Source: Bacteroidales bacterium (GTDB lineage Bacteria; Bacteroidota; Bacteroidia; Bacteroidales; P3). Taken from it: a stretch of DNA of 18,612 nt. Positions 1 to 7,340 of the stretch are shown one piece after another (positions within the stretch are counted from its first letter, which is position 1; each line of letters opens with the position of its first letter). Below the pieces are notes generated by a model. It was not told where the DNA came from. It saw only the letters and a program-made list of their open reading frames with translations, and ran no database searches. A program made the position numbers and the translations under genes. Location of the stretch: positions 1 to 18,612 of the forward strand of contig JALNVJ010000015.1 in NCBI GenBank assembly GCA_023227645.1. The letters are read 5' to 3'.

Positions 1-1
1 T

Positions 2-136
2 CATATGAATAGGTTGAAAAAACATAATATGGATGATGTATTTCCATATACTTATACTTTTGACACTTGTAAGGTTGTTCCTAAGCTATATGATGATAGA
101 TTAAAAGATGCCTTAAAAATAGAGATAGGGATTTGA
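2..136 (+). CDS. 3' end of an unidentified protein (partial)
   Basis: An open frame enters from the left edge and stops at TGA 134-136, giving about 44 residues. An ATG lies at position 5, but the frame is still open at the window edge, so this is more likely the C-terminal tail of a longer gene than a complete small protein. The tail contains a DTCKVVPKLYDDRLKDAL stretch. I do not recognise the family, and no catalytic motif is visible. The coding look (mixed charged and hydrophobic residues, no low-complexity run) is the only support. No clear terminator follows it. Confidence 0.45.
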   Translation, partial: HMNRLKKHNMDDVFPYTYTFDTCKVVPKLYDDRLKDALKIEIGI

Positions 137-289
137 CCCCAATGCCGTTTTGGCTCTAAAGAAAGAAAAGATAATGGATATGTTTTATTTTCTTGAATTT
201 ATTTTCTTAGATAATATACTGATATTTAGACTATATATAAATAACTTTCTATAAAACTACTTACTTACTTGCTTTTTTTGGTAAATAAA

Positions 290-321
290 TTTGTTCCTTG
301 GGAAAATATATTGTAGTTTTG
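290..321 (+). promoter_or_regulatory. Bacteroidota-type promoter of the redox operon
   Basis: A -33 element TTTG (290-293) lies 20 bp upstream of a -7 element TAGTTTTG (314-321), which fits the TAnnTTTG consensus of the primary sigma factor in this phylum. Transcription would start near 326-329, about 45 nt before the first start codon. Both elements and their spacing match, which makes this the best promoter in the window. Confidence 0.7.
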
Positions 322-337
322 CATCGTTATCTAAAAG

Positions 338-357
338 AGAAACAATTTCTAAAGAAA
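338..357. promoter_or_regulatory. candidate operator with three alternating arms
   Basis: Just downstream of the predicted start of transcription, the sequence reads AGAAA-CAA-TTTCT-AA-AGAAA. The first two arms and the last two arms each form a perfect 5-bp inverted repeat, so two dyads share the middle arm. A MarR-family protein is the last gene of the operon and such regulators commonly bind dyads at their own promoter, so this is a plausible but unproven site. In AT-rich DNA short dyads also arise by chance. Confidence 0.3.
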
Positions 358-372
358 AACTAAATAGCTATT

Positions 373-2817
373 ATGAAATATTTAATCATTGGAGGAGTAG
401 CTGGTGGTGCAACTGCAGCAGCTCGAATAAGAAGAATTGACGAATCATGCGAAATTCTTTTATTAGAAAAAGGTAAGTATATATCTTACGCAAATTGCGG
501 GTTACCATATTATATAGGTAATGTAATTACAGATAGAGATAAACTATTTGTTCAAACACCTGCTTCTTTTGGAAGTAGATTTAATGTTGATGTTAGAGTT
601 GAAAACGAAGTAATGTCAATCAATAAAGACAATAAAGAAGTAACTATTAAAAGAAATGATGGAAGTATATATGTTGAATCATATGATAAACTATTACTCT
701 CCCCTGGGGCTTATCCTGTTCGTCCACCATTGAAAGGAATTGATAGCGAAGGCATTTTTACCCTAAGAAATGTTAGTGATACCGATAGAATTAAAAACTA
801 CCTTTCAACTAAACCAATCAAAAAGGCAGTTGTTGTGGGTGCAGGTTTTATTGGCTTGGAAATGGCTGAAAATCTTCACGAAACTGGAGCTGAGGTTACT
901 ATTGTTGAAATGGGCAACCAAGTTATGGCACCAATTGACTTTTCTATGGCATCTCATGTTCACCAACACCTTCTTCAAAAAGGAGTAAACTTAGAATTGC
1001 AACAATCGGTTGAAAAATTTGAGAAAAAAGGAAACCAAGTAAATGTTATTTTAAATAATGGCAAGGTAATTGAAGCAGATATTGTGATTCTTTCAATTGG
1101 AGTTCGTCCTGAAACAGCACTTGCTCAATCAGCAGGAATTAAGATTGGAGAAGCTGGTGGTATTTGGGTTGATGAGTTTTTAGAAACATCGGTAAAAGAC
1201 ATTTATGCTGTTGGAGATGCAATTGAATTTCCTCACCCATTAACAGGAAAACCTTGGTTAAACTATTTAGCTAACCCTGCAAACCGTCAAGGTAGAATTG
1301 TGGCTGATAATATAGTTTTTGGGAATAAAGTAAAATATGAAGGAGCAATTGGAACCTCAATAGCTAAGGTTTTTGATATGACAGTTGCATCCACAGGATT
1401 ATCTGCAAAAAAACTAAAACAATTAGGTATCGATTATAGGTCTTCCTTCACTCACTCAAATTCACATGCTGGATATTATCCTAATGCACTACCTATTTCA
1501 ATCAAAATAATTTTCGATCCAAAGGAAGGAAAAATTCTAGGGGCTCAAATAGTTGGTTACGATGGGGTGGATAAGAGAATTGACCAAATTGCATTAATAA
1601 TTAAGAAAAACGGAACAATTTACGATTTAATTGAACTAGAACATGCTTATGCTCCACCTTATTCATCGGCCAAAGACCCAATAGCAATTGCTGGATATGT
1701 TGCAAGTAATATTGTTAGTGGTATAGTGAAGATTGCATCTTGGAGAGAACTTAGAGATGTAAACAGAGCAGACAGTATAATCTTAGATGTTAGGACGGAG
1801 GCAGAATGCTCAATGGGAATGATTCACGGAGCAATAAATATTCCGGTTGATAGCTTAAGAGAAAGAATGAACGAACTACCTAAAAATAAAACAATTTACA
1901 TTTATTGTGCAGTTGGATTAAGAGGTTATTTGGCATATAAAATATTAGCTCTTAATGGATTTACTGATATTAAAAATGTTTCAGGTGGATATAAAACCTA
2001 TTCAACAGCAATGGCTCCTGTTTCAGAAGTAAAGAAACAGATTATAGAACTTGAACACGAAGATATTGAACAAACAAATAAACTAGAAAGTTCAAAACCT
2101 GTTATAATTGACGCTTGTGGCCTACAATGCCCAGGCCCTATCATTAGATTAAAAACAGCAATTGACGAAATTAAAGATGGAGAAAGAATTGAAATACATT
2201 CAACTGATGCTGGCTTTGCACGAGACGCACAAGCTTGGTGTGATAATACTGGAAACTTACTAATTTCTTCTGTTGTAAATAAAGGAGTTTATGAAATTTT
2301 GGTTGAAAAGAATCCAAAAAGTTGCGAAACAATAAACTCTTGTCAAAATAAAGGGAAAACCTTTGTTGTATTTAGTGATGATTTAGATAAGGCTCTTGCT
2401 TCAATGGTACTTGCTCACGGTGCAGCAGCAACTGGCGAAAAAGTAACTATGTTTTTCACCTTCTGGGGACTTAATGTTATTAAGAAAATTAATAAACCTA
2501 AGGTAAAGAAAGATATATTTGGAAGAATGTTTTCAATGATGTTACCTTCAAGCTCTCTAAAACTCCACTTATCTAAAATGAGTATGCTTGGAATAGGAGA
2601 TAAAATGATGAGACATATTATGAAGAAAAATAATATACAGTCATTAGAATCGCTAAGAGATCAAGCCCTAGCAATGGGTGTAGAATTTATTGCATGTCAA
2701 ATGTCAATGGATGTTATGGGCGTTGCAAGAGAGGAACTCTTAGATGATGTAACAATTGGAGGGGTTGCAACCTATATGGAAAGAGCAACAAAAGCCGACG
2801 TAAACTTATTTATTTAA
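373..2817 (+). CDS. four-module flavoprotein: CoA-disulfide reductase-like, rhodanese, TusA and DsrE modules
   Basis: An 814-residue cytoplasmic protein likely to handle persulfide or polysulfide sulfur. Residues 1-450 are a pyridine-nucleotide-disulfide oxidoreductase of the CoA-disulfide reductase type: an FAD-binding GGVAGGATAAA near 7-17, a single redox Cys42 in SYANCGLPYY, an NAD(P)-binding GAGFIGLE near 156-163, a second FAD motif IYAVGDA near 277-283, and Tyr-rich segments near 368 and 430 where this family has its substrate tyrosines. Residues 455-548 are a rhodanese domain with active-loop Cys512 (YCAVGLRGY). Residues 576-645 are a TusA domain with the CPGP motif at 586-589. Residues 662-814 are a DsrE/DsrF-like domain with Cys775. 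All key cysteines are present, so a sulfane-sulfur relay within one chain is plausible. It is the first gene after a strong promoter. FAD/NADH use follows from the family; the actual substrate (CoA persulfide, polysulfide or CoA disulfide) is inference. Confidence 0.9.
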   Translation: MKYLIIGGVAGGATAAARIRRIDESCEILLLEKGKYISYANCGLPYYIGNVITDRDKLFVQTPASFGSRFNVDVRVENEVMSINKDNKEVTIKRNDGSIYVESYDKLLLSPGAYPVRPPLKGIDSEGIFTLRNVSDTDRIKNYLSTKPIKKAVVVGAGFIGLEMAENLHETGAEVTIVEMGNQVMAPIDFSMASHVHQHLLQKGVNLELQQSVEKFEKKGNQVNVILNNGKVIEADIVILSIGVRPETALAQSAGIKIGEAGGIWVDEFLETSVKDIYAVGDAIEFPHPLTGKPWLNYLANPANRQGRIVADNIVFGNKVKYEGAIGTSIAKVFDMTVASTGLSAKKLKQLGIDYRSSFTHSNSHAGYYPNALPISIKIIFDPKEGKILGAQIVGYDGVDKRIDQIALIIKKNGTIYDLIELEHAYAPPYSSAKDPIAIAGYVASNIVSGIVKIASWRELRDVNRADSIILDVRTEAECSMGMIHGAINIPVDSLRERMNELPKNKTIYIYCAVGLRGYLAYKILALNGFTDIKNVSGGYKTYSTAMAPVSEVKKQIIELEHEDIEQTNKLESSKPVIIDACGLQCPGPIIRLKTAIDEIKDGERIEIHSTDAGFARDAQAWCDNTGNLLISSVVNKGVYEILVEKNPKSCETINSCQNKGKTFVVFSDDLDKALASMVLAHGAAATGEKVTMFFTFWGLNVIKKINKPKVKKDIFGRMFSMMLPSSSLKLHLSKMSMLGIGDKMMRHIMKKNNIQSLESLRDQALAMGVEFIACQMSMDVMGVAREELLDDVTIGGVATYMERATKADVNLFI

Positions 2818-2824
2818 TAATCAT

Positions 2825-3418
2825 ATGTTAGATAACTTTAAAGATAAGGCAGAGTTTTGGGATAATCCCGATAAGATTAAAATGACTGAGAAGTTTTCCA
2901 AACAACTTACAAATAGTATATTCTTGTATAAGAAAGATAATTTGGCAGAGGTTGGTGCAGGAACTGGACTTGTTGGCTTAAGCTTAGTGGATATGGTTAA
3001 TAAAGTGTATATGGTGGATAATTCTCCCTCCATGCTTAGGGTTTTAAAACAAAAATTAGATTCAACAAATAAAGATAAGGTTGAAATTTTTGAAGGAGAA
3101 TTTGAAAATGCAGAAATCAACAACTTAGATGGAGTTATTTGCTTTATGTCATTACATCATATTGAAGACACCAATAACTTTATTAGAGAAGTAAAAAACA
3201 AGACAAAGAAAGATGGATTTCTTGCAATTGGTGACCTAATTGAGGAAGATGGAAGCTTTCATTCAGGGAAATTAGTCCCACATTTAGGATTTAATCTTGA
3301 AAAAATTTCAAACTTATTAGAAGACGAAGGCTTTATAATTCTTAAGGAAACAGTGTACGACAACATTTATAAAAACGAAAAAAATTATCCAATATTCTTA
3401 ATTATAGCTCAAAGATGA
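2825..3418 (+). CDS. class I SAM-dependent methyltransferase
   Basis: A 197-residue cytoplasmic protein with a Rossmann methyltransferase fold. SAM-binding motif I is AEVGAGTG at 41-48, the acidic end of the second strand is Asp65 (YMVDNSPSML), and a motif resembling motif IV, MSLHHIED, is at 108-115. This arrangement is common in the Methyltransf_11/25 group, which acts on small molecules. It starts 7 bp after the flavoprotein gene and its stop overlaps the next start (ATGA at 3415-3418), so it is translated within the same operon. The substrate is not visible. Position between two thiol/sulfur proteins makes a thiol or sulfide acceptor possible, but that is inference from context only. Confidence 0.8.
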   Translation: MLDNFKDKAEFWDNPDKIKMTEKFSKQLTNSIFLYKKDNLAEVGAGTGLVGLSLVDMVNKVYMVDNSPSMLRVLKQKLDSTNKDKVEIFEGEFENAEINNLDGVICFMSLHHIEDTNNFIREVKNKTKKDGFLAIGDLIEEDGSFHSGKLVPHLGFNLEKISNLLEDEGFIILKETVYDNIYKNEKNYPIFLIIAQR

Positions 3419-3909
3419 AAAAAATAATTATATTTGCACTTATGTTTGGAGTAACATCTCTATTCGCATCGTGTGATTCAAAAACAGAAAACAAGAAAAT
3501 TAATATAGTAACAAACAAAAAAGAAGAAAAAAAGATGAATACGATACATTTAACAAAAGCAGAGTTTATACAAAAAGTTGCCAACTACGAACAAAATCCA
3601 AGTGAATGGAAATATTTAGGTGACAAACCATGTATAATTGATTTTTATGCAGATTGGTGTGGACCATGTAAGATGATTGCTCCAATCCTAGAGGAACTAG
3701 CAAAAGAATATGAAGGTGAGATTTATATCTATAAAATTGATACCGAAAAAGAACAAGAACTTGCTCAAGCTTTCGGAATTAAATCAATTCCTACCCTTCT
3801 TTTTGTTCCAATGAATGAAGCACCTCAATTAGTTAGAGGAGCATTACCAAAAACAGAATTTAAAAAAGCAATAGACGAAGTTTTATTAAAAAAACCTAAA
3901 AACAATTAA
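3415..3909 (+). CDS. thioredoxin with possible lipoprotein signal
   Basis: A 164-residue thioredoxin-fold protein. The active site WCGPC is at 81-85 (Cys82, Cys85) and the cis-proline at Pro126 (SIPT); both match a classical dithiol reductase. The N-terminus has a Lys pair, a hydrophobic stretch and LFASC ending at Cys20, resembling a lipoprotein signal, then a Lys/Asn/Glu-rich linker of about 20 residues. This would put the domain in the periplasm, attached to a membrane. A second start, Met41 (ATG at 3535), would give a 124-residue cytoplasmic thioredoxin of ordinary length. Phe at the -3 lipobox position is not ideal. Translational coupling to the upstream gene (ATGA overlap) favours the long form. 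Its place beside the flavoprotein suggests a role in thiol or persulfide reduction. Confidence 0.88.
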   Translation: MKKIIIFALMFGVTSLFASCDSKTENKKINIVTNKKEEKKMNTIHLTKAEFIQKVANYEQNPSEWKYLGDKPCIIDFYADWCGPCKMIAPILEELAKEYEGEIYIYKIDTEKEQELAQAFGIKSIPTLLFVPMNEAPQLVRGALPKTEFKKAIDEVLLKKPKNN

Positions 3910-3913
3910 TAAT

Positions 3914-4264
3914 ATGGAAAGATTATGTAAGATCCGTGATATCTACACGGCAATTGAAAAATTTGAAGTAGGATTTGAAAAAGAATACGAATTATCTTTA
4001 AATGAAGGTATGCTATTATGCACATTGTTGGAAGTAAAAACACTTTCTTCAACAGAATTAGCAAAAAAATTAGGCTTAACTTGCTCTAATACTTCAAAAG
4101 TAATTAAATCAATAGAAGGTCAAAATTTTATTGAAAGAAGCTTAGGAAAAGAAGACAAACGCCAAATGTATTTTAAACTAACCAAAGAGGGTGAAGAAAA
4201 AATAAGAGCCGTTAAGACTTCTAAGGTTAATATACCTGAAGATTTAAAACCATTATTAGGATAA
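3914..4264 (+). CDS. MarR-family transcriptional regulator
   Basis: A short (116-residue) winged-helix protein. The helix-turn-helix covers about residues 44-68 (LSSTELAKKLGLTCSNTSKV) and the wing about 74-93, with the MarR-like pattern GKEDKRQMYFKLTKEG. Typical MarR proteins are nearer 140-150 residues, so the dimerisation helices are short here. Cysteines at 5, 36 and 57 could make it redox-responsive, as in some MarR/OhrR regulators, but this is inference. It begins 5 bp after the thioredoxin gene and is the last gene before a strong terminator. It is a natural candidate for autoregulating the operon, possibly through the dyad at 338-357. Confidence 0.82.
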   Translation: MERLCKIRDIYTAIEKFEVGFEKEYELSLNEGMLLCTLLEVKTLSSTELAKKLGLTCSNTSKVIKSIEGQNFIERSLGKEDKRQMYFKLTKEGEEKIRAVKTSKVNIPEDLKPLLG

Positions 4265-4281
4265 TAAACTAATAATAATAT

Positions 4282-4320
4282 AAAAGCCATATAAAATATT
4301 ATATGGCTTTTTTTGTTTTT
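4282..4320 (+). terminator. Rho-independent terminator of the redox operon
   Basis: A perfect 13-bp stem (4282-4294 with 4299-4311), a 4-nt AATA loop and a run of T on the plus strand (4308-4314, then TTTTT after one G). It lies 18 bp after the MarR stop. The convergent hutI gene ends at 4366, so the hairpin may also slow minus-strand transcription, although the T-run on that strand is short. Confidence 0.88.
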
Positions 4321-4365
4321 ACTAAATTCTAAATATTATCAACATTTGAACCCATCCTCGTTATT

Positions 4366-5601
4366 CTAATATTCTATACCATTTAGAAAAACCCTATCAA
4401 CCTTATTTGTTCCATAATAGTATGGCATATATTCTAGGTTAGGTATTTCTTTTGTTATATAGAAGTTAGCTATCTTACCTCTTGCTATTGAACCATGGGT
4501 TTTTGAAATTCCCATAGCATAGGCAGAATTGATGGTTGTTGCATTAAATGCTTCCTGTGGTGTCATTCTATAATTTACACAAGCAAAACTTACTATTGTT
4601 TGCATATTACCACTTGGGGATGAACCTGGATTGAAATCGGACGCCATAGCAACCGGCAGACCTGCATCCATCATTTTCCTAACTGGTGATAATCTCATAT
4701 TTAAGAAAAAGGCAGCACCGGGCAATACTGTTGGCATGGTTTCTGAGCCCAATAGGCATTCTATTTCCTCATCTCCAACAAATTCTAAATGATCACATGA
4801 AAGAGCATTATGTTTAACGGCTATTTGTATTCCACCTGAATAGTCTAATTCGTTTGCATGTATCTTTGGTCGCATTCCGTATTTAACTCCTTGGGTTAAG
4901 ATACGGTCAGTTTCTTCAACAGTAAAAAATCCCTTATCGCAAAATACATCAATAAAATCGGCTAAATTATCCTTTGCAACAAGTGGTATCATTTCATTAA
5001 TAACTAAATCAACAAATTCTCCCTGACGATTTCTATATTCCAAAGGCACACCATGAGCCCCTAAGAAATTGGACTTAATTTTTAAGGGTGATGATTCTTT
5101 TAGTCTTTTTATAACCCTAAGCATTTTCAATTCGCTTTCGGTATTTAAACCATATCCTGATTTTATCTCCACAGCACCAGTTCCCATCCTAATTATTTCA
5201 TCAAGGCGTTTCATCGCATCTTCAAATAAATCATCCTCGGAGGTTTCTTGTAATCGTTTGGCGGAATTAAGTATCCCTCCTCCCCTTTGTGCTATCTCTT
5301 CGTATGATAATCCTCTAATCTTATCTATATATTCAATTTCTCTACTTCCTGAATAAACTAAATGGGTATGAGAATCACAAAAAGAAGGAAAGACAAGCCT
5401 ATTTGTTGCATCAACAATATTATCTGCCTGCGTTTCTTTAATATTTTCCATTTCCCCAAAATCAAGTATCTTATCATCTTCTATTAAGAGGTAGGCATTT
5501 TTTATGGTTGAAATCTCAGTCATATCTTTTCCACATACTTTTAGCCTTGGATTTTCCTCTACTTGAACTAGTTCTTTGATATTTATTATTAAGGTTTTCA
5601 T
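4366..5601 (-). CDS. hutI: imidazolonepropionase
   Basis: A 411-residue amidohydrolase of normal family length. It hydrolyses 4-imidazolone-5-propanoate to N-formimino-L-glutamate, the third step of histidine degradation, in the cytoplasm. Visible hallmarks are the metal-binding HTH motif (His78, His80) in DSHTHLVYSGSR with substrate Arg87, SGYGLNTE at 148-155, GAHGVP with His183, HANE with His248 and Glu251, His271, and SDFNPGSS with metal ligand Asp322. It lies 32 bp downstream of the GNAT gene with no promoter between them, so it is probably the third gene of a minus-strand operon. The other hut genes (hutH, hutU, formimidoyltransferase) are not in the window. Confidence 0.95.
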   Translation of the reverse strand: MKTLIINIKELVQVEENPRLKVCGKDMTEISTIKNAYLLIEDDKILDFGEMENIKETQADNIVDATNRLVFPSFCDSHTHLVYSGSREIEYIDKIRGLSYEEIAQRGGGILNSAKRLQETSEDDLFEDAMKRLDEIIRMGTGAVEIKSGYGLNTESELKMLRVIKRLKESSPLKIKSNFLGAHGVPLEYRNRQGEFVDLVINEMIPLVAKDNLADFIDVFCDKGFFTVEETDRILTQGVKYGMRPKIHANELDYSGGIQIAVKHNALSCDHLEFVGDEEIECLLGSETMPTVLPGAAFFLNMRLSPVRKMMDAGLPVAMASDFNPGSSPSGNMQTIVSFACVNYRMTPQEAFNATTINSAYAMGISKTHGSIARGKIANFYITKEIPNLEYMPYYYGTNKVDRVFLNGIEY

Positions 5602-5633
5602 TTTCTAAAATTTTACTTTGATTAAAATAGTTT

Positions 5634-6362
5634 TTATTGATCAAACATTTTATCCATATAACTATCATTAAATATTTGGCTTGCTAAATCTGAAATGATA
5701 ATTTCTTGGAAATCGTTTGATTTGGTAACAAGAGTTGATTTCCCAGAGCAAATTTCTATAACTTTATTATTATTATTAGAAATCTGTGAATCTATTATTT
5801 TATACGTTTTCGTAATTTCTGGATTATATCTTGCATATATCTCAATAACCTTTTCAACATTGATTATCCTTATCATTCCATTTCTGTTGGGCATTAGTAA
5901 GGATAAATTATAACCCAATTCTTTATAAAGAGTTATTGTTTTCTCCTGATGAACTATTGATTTATGAGAGTCTGCATTTTGCTCATCAATAAAACAATTG
6001 GAATAACCATATCGGAGATAGGTTTGGGTTAGCTCGTCGGTTGCTGGTATTAAACAAGAAAGTATATAGTCTTGAGATATCATACTTTCAAATACTTTTT
6101 GCATCGCAATTCTAAAATAGCCCTTATTACGAAATTCAGGATTGGTAAGAACAGCTGTAACGTAGGCAATTGGTATTATATCACTAAAATACTTATAAGA
6201 GTATCTAACGATTAAACTCATATAAATAAAATCATCATCTAAATTATCTGTGTTAATTATTAGATTTTCAGGACTATAATAGGTTGAAAAGTATTTATCT
6301 AAAAATTCTCTTTCATCTCCAAAATGCGTTTTCCATTCTCTTTTAGCTATTTCTTGTTTCAT
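5634..6362 (-). CDS. GNAT-family N-acetyltransferase
   Basis: A 242-residue protein with a GNAT acetyl-CoA-binding region at about residues 64-95. The motif-A equivalent VLTNPEFRNKGYFRIAMQ (71-88) keeps Arg78 and Gly81 of the R-x-x-G-x-G/A loop but has Phe at the last position. The LRYGY segment near 116-120 resembles the GNAT motif-B tail. The C-terminal half (about 130-242) carries a further region often seen in GNAT proteins with a C-terminal sterol-carrier-like domain, though I cannot assign it firmly. The ATG overlaps the stop of the upstream DUF2156 gene (ATGA), so the two are co-translated and may act on the same substrate. The acceptor is unknown. Confidence 0.75.
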   Translation of the reverse strand: MKQEIAKREWKTHFGDEREFLDKYFSTYYSPENLIINTDNLDDDFIYMSLIVRYSYKYFSDIIPIAYVTAVLTNPEFRNKGYFRIAMQKVFESMISQDYILSCLIPATDELTQTYLRYGYSNCFIDEQNADSHKSIVHQEKTITLYKELGYNLSLLMPNRNGMIRIINVEKVIEIYARYNPEITKTYKIIDSQISNNNNKVIEICSGKSTLVTKSNDFQEIIISDLASQIFNDSYMDKMFDQ

Positions 6363-7252
6363 AGTAGTGTTGCTAAGGTTTTATGAATTAATTCCACAGG
6401 TTGATAGGATAGCTTAGCTTTCCTCAATCCCTCTAATCCAAGATCTTCTTCCCTATTAACATAGATATAATTTTCTGGCAATCGGCTTGAAAACTCTTTA
6501 TTTATTATTGCATAAGCTCCATCAAAACTTGTATTTGCTTTCTCTATATGAGTGCAGAAAGTTTCATTATTAACCTTTGAACCAAGCGTAAAGGCAACCA
6601 TTGTTCCTTCAACAAATACGGCACCTGCAATAAGAGCGAGGGCATCAAAATTATCTGCAAAGTATTTAATTACTTTTAACTCATCATTATATCCTTCTAT
6701 GTTTTCAGGATGGTCTTTCGCATTTTCCAAAAGCCAACGTTCTGCAAAATCAATACAAAGGTTAATGTTGTATGCGTTGATGTCAAGATATTCATAATTA
6801 TAAGTCTTAGTGAATTTATTAACATGGTTTCTTTTTGCTTGCAATTTCTTTCCACTAAGAGTTGATAATGATTCTCGGAGGTAAACGTAATCAAAATACT
6901 CTCTCTTCTCTATTATACTAAATTTATCACAAAAATTCGCTTTAAACTCATCATTGCAGTCAATCATCATATTCATCTTATAACCACATTCTACAGAATC
7001 TTTAATAAGCATTTCAATGATTTGAACTCTATTTCCTTGTCCAATTGGACAGTGATAACAAATTTCCTTGTTTAGTACATAATGAACTCTTGTTACCAAA
7101 GTGTTGTCAATTATTGCATACTCACCATTTAATGCAAATGTCCAAGCACATAGGTTAGCAAATGCTGTTTCACAATTCTTTATAGTTTTATATTGATAAA
7201 AAGAATCAAACAATTCTTTATCTTCTGGTCTTACTTTCTTAAATTTTATCAT
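6359..7252 (-). CDS. DUF2156-family protein (acyltransferase fold)
   Basis: A 297-residue protein of the DUF2156 family, related to the C-terminal domain of phosphatidylglycerol lysyltransferases and similar GNAT-fold aminoacyl transferases. Diagnostic parts are SGKKLQAKRNHVNKF near 133-147, the region around ERWLLE near 181-186, and the C-terminal NREEDLGLEGLRKAKLSY near 266-283. No membrane segment is present, so it is not a full MprF-type enzyme. The frame can be opened to a TTG at 7288, but the minus-strand promoter element lies at 7275-7282, so transcription starts downstream of that codon. ATG 7252 (MIKFKKVRPEDKELF) is therefore the likely start. It heads the operon with the GNAT gene and hutI. 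Substrate unknown. Confidence 0.8.
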   Translation of the reverse strand: MIKFKKVRPEDKELFDSFYQYKTIKNCETAFANLCAWTFALNGEYAIIDNTLVTRVHYVLNKEICYHCPIGQGNRVQIIEMLIKDSVECGYKMNMMIDCNDEFKANFCDKFSIIEKREYFDYVYLRESLSTLSGKKLQAKRNHVNKFTKTYNYEYLDINAYNINLCIDFAERWLLENAKDHPENIEGYNDELKVIKYFADNFDALALIAGAVFVEGTMVAFTLGSKVNNETFCTHIEKANTSFDGAYAIINKEFSSRLPENYIYVNREEDLGLEGLRKAKLSYQPVELIHKTLATLL

Positions 7253-7274
7253 AAATTCGTCATTTTTACAAATG

Positions 7275-7282
7275 CAAATATA
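7275..7282 (-). promoter_or_regulatory. -7 promoter element of the DUF2156-GNAT-hutI operon
   Basis: Read on the minus strand this is TATATTTG, a match to TAnnTTTG, followed by C. Transcription would begin near 7267-7270, 15 to 18 nt before ATG 7252. No good TTTG -33 box is found about 20 bp upstream, so the call rests on the -7 element and position alone. Confidence 0.55.
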
Positions 7283-7302
7283 AGACAATTAAAAATTTCT
7301 AT

Positions 7303-7310
7303 TATCTTTG
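7303..7310 (+). promoter_or_regulatory. -7 promoter element of the beta-barrel gene
   Basis: TATCTTTG fits TAnnTTTG and is followed by C. It lies 30 bp before ATG 7341, with an A-rich leader in between. The expected -33 region (about 7279-7283) has no TTG and falls inside the divergent promoter, so the two promoters overlap back to back. Confidence 0.55.
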
Positions 7311-7340
7311 CAGTAGTTTAATTAATAAAAAATAAAAATT

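Larger units (their letters stand above)
137..372 (+). other. intergenic spacer before the redox operon
   Basis: About 236 bp without a credible gene. It holds only weak hairpin potential (GCC/GGC near 143-155; an AAGAAAA / TTTTCTT pair near 165-196), a short ACTT triplication near 259-270, and the promoter and candidate operator listed separately. I see no RNA gene or repeat of note. Confidence 0.5.

Noticed and set aside
258..270. ACTT microsatellite as a phase-variation tract
   Set aside because: Only three units, and it lies upstream of the promoter core rather than in the promoter spacer or a coding frame.
4282..4320. Fully bidirectional terminator serving hutI as well
   Set aside because: The hairpin is shared, but on the minus strand the T-run after the stem is only about four bases, so efficient minus-strand termination is not supported.
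5069..5356. Open frame on the plus strand opposite hutI
   Set aside because: Lies wholly inside the well-supported hutI gene on the other strand and has no recognisable motif; the same applies to other antisense frames at 2821-3123, 9712-10044, 10904-11092 and 15298-15558.
7253..7288. TTG-initiated extension of the DUF2156 protein
   Set aside because: The minus-strand promoter element lies within it, so these codons would mostly be untranscribed.
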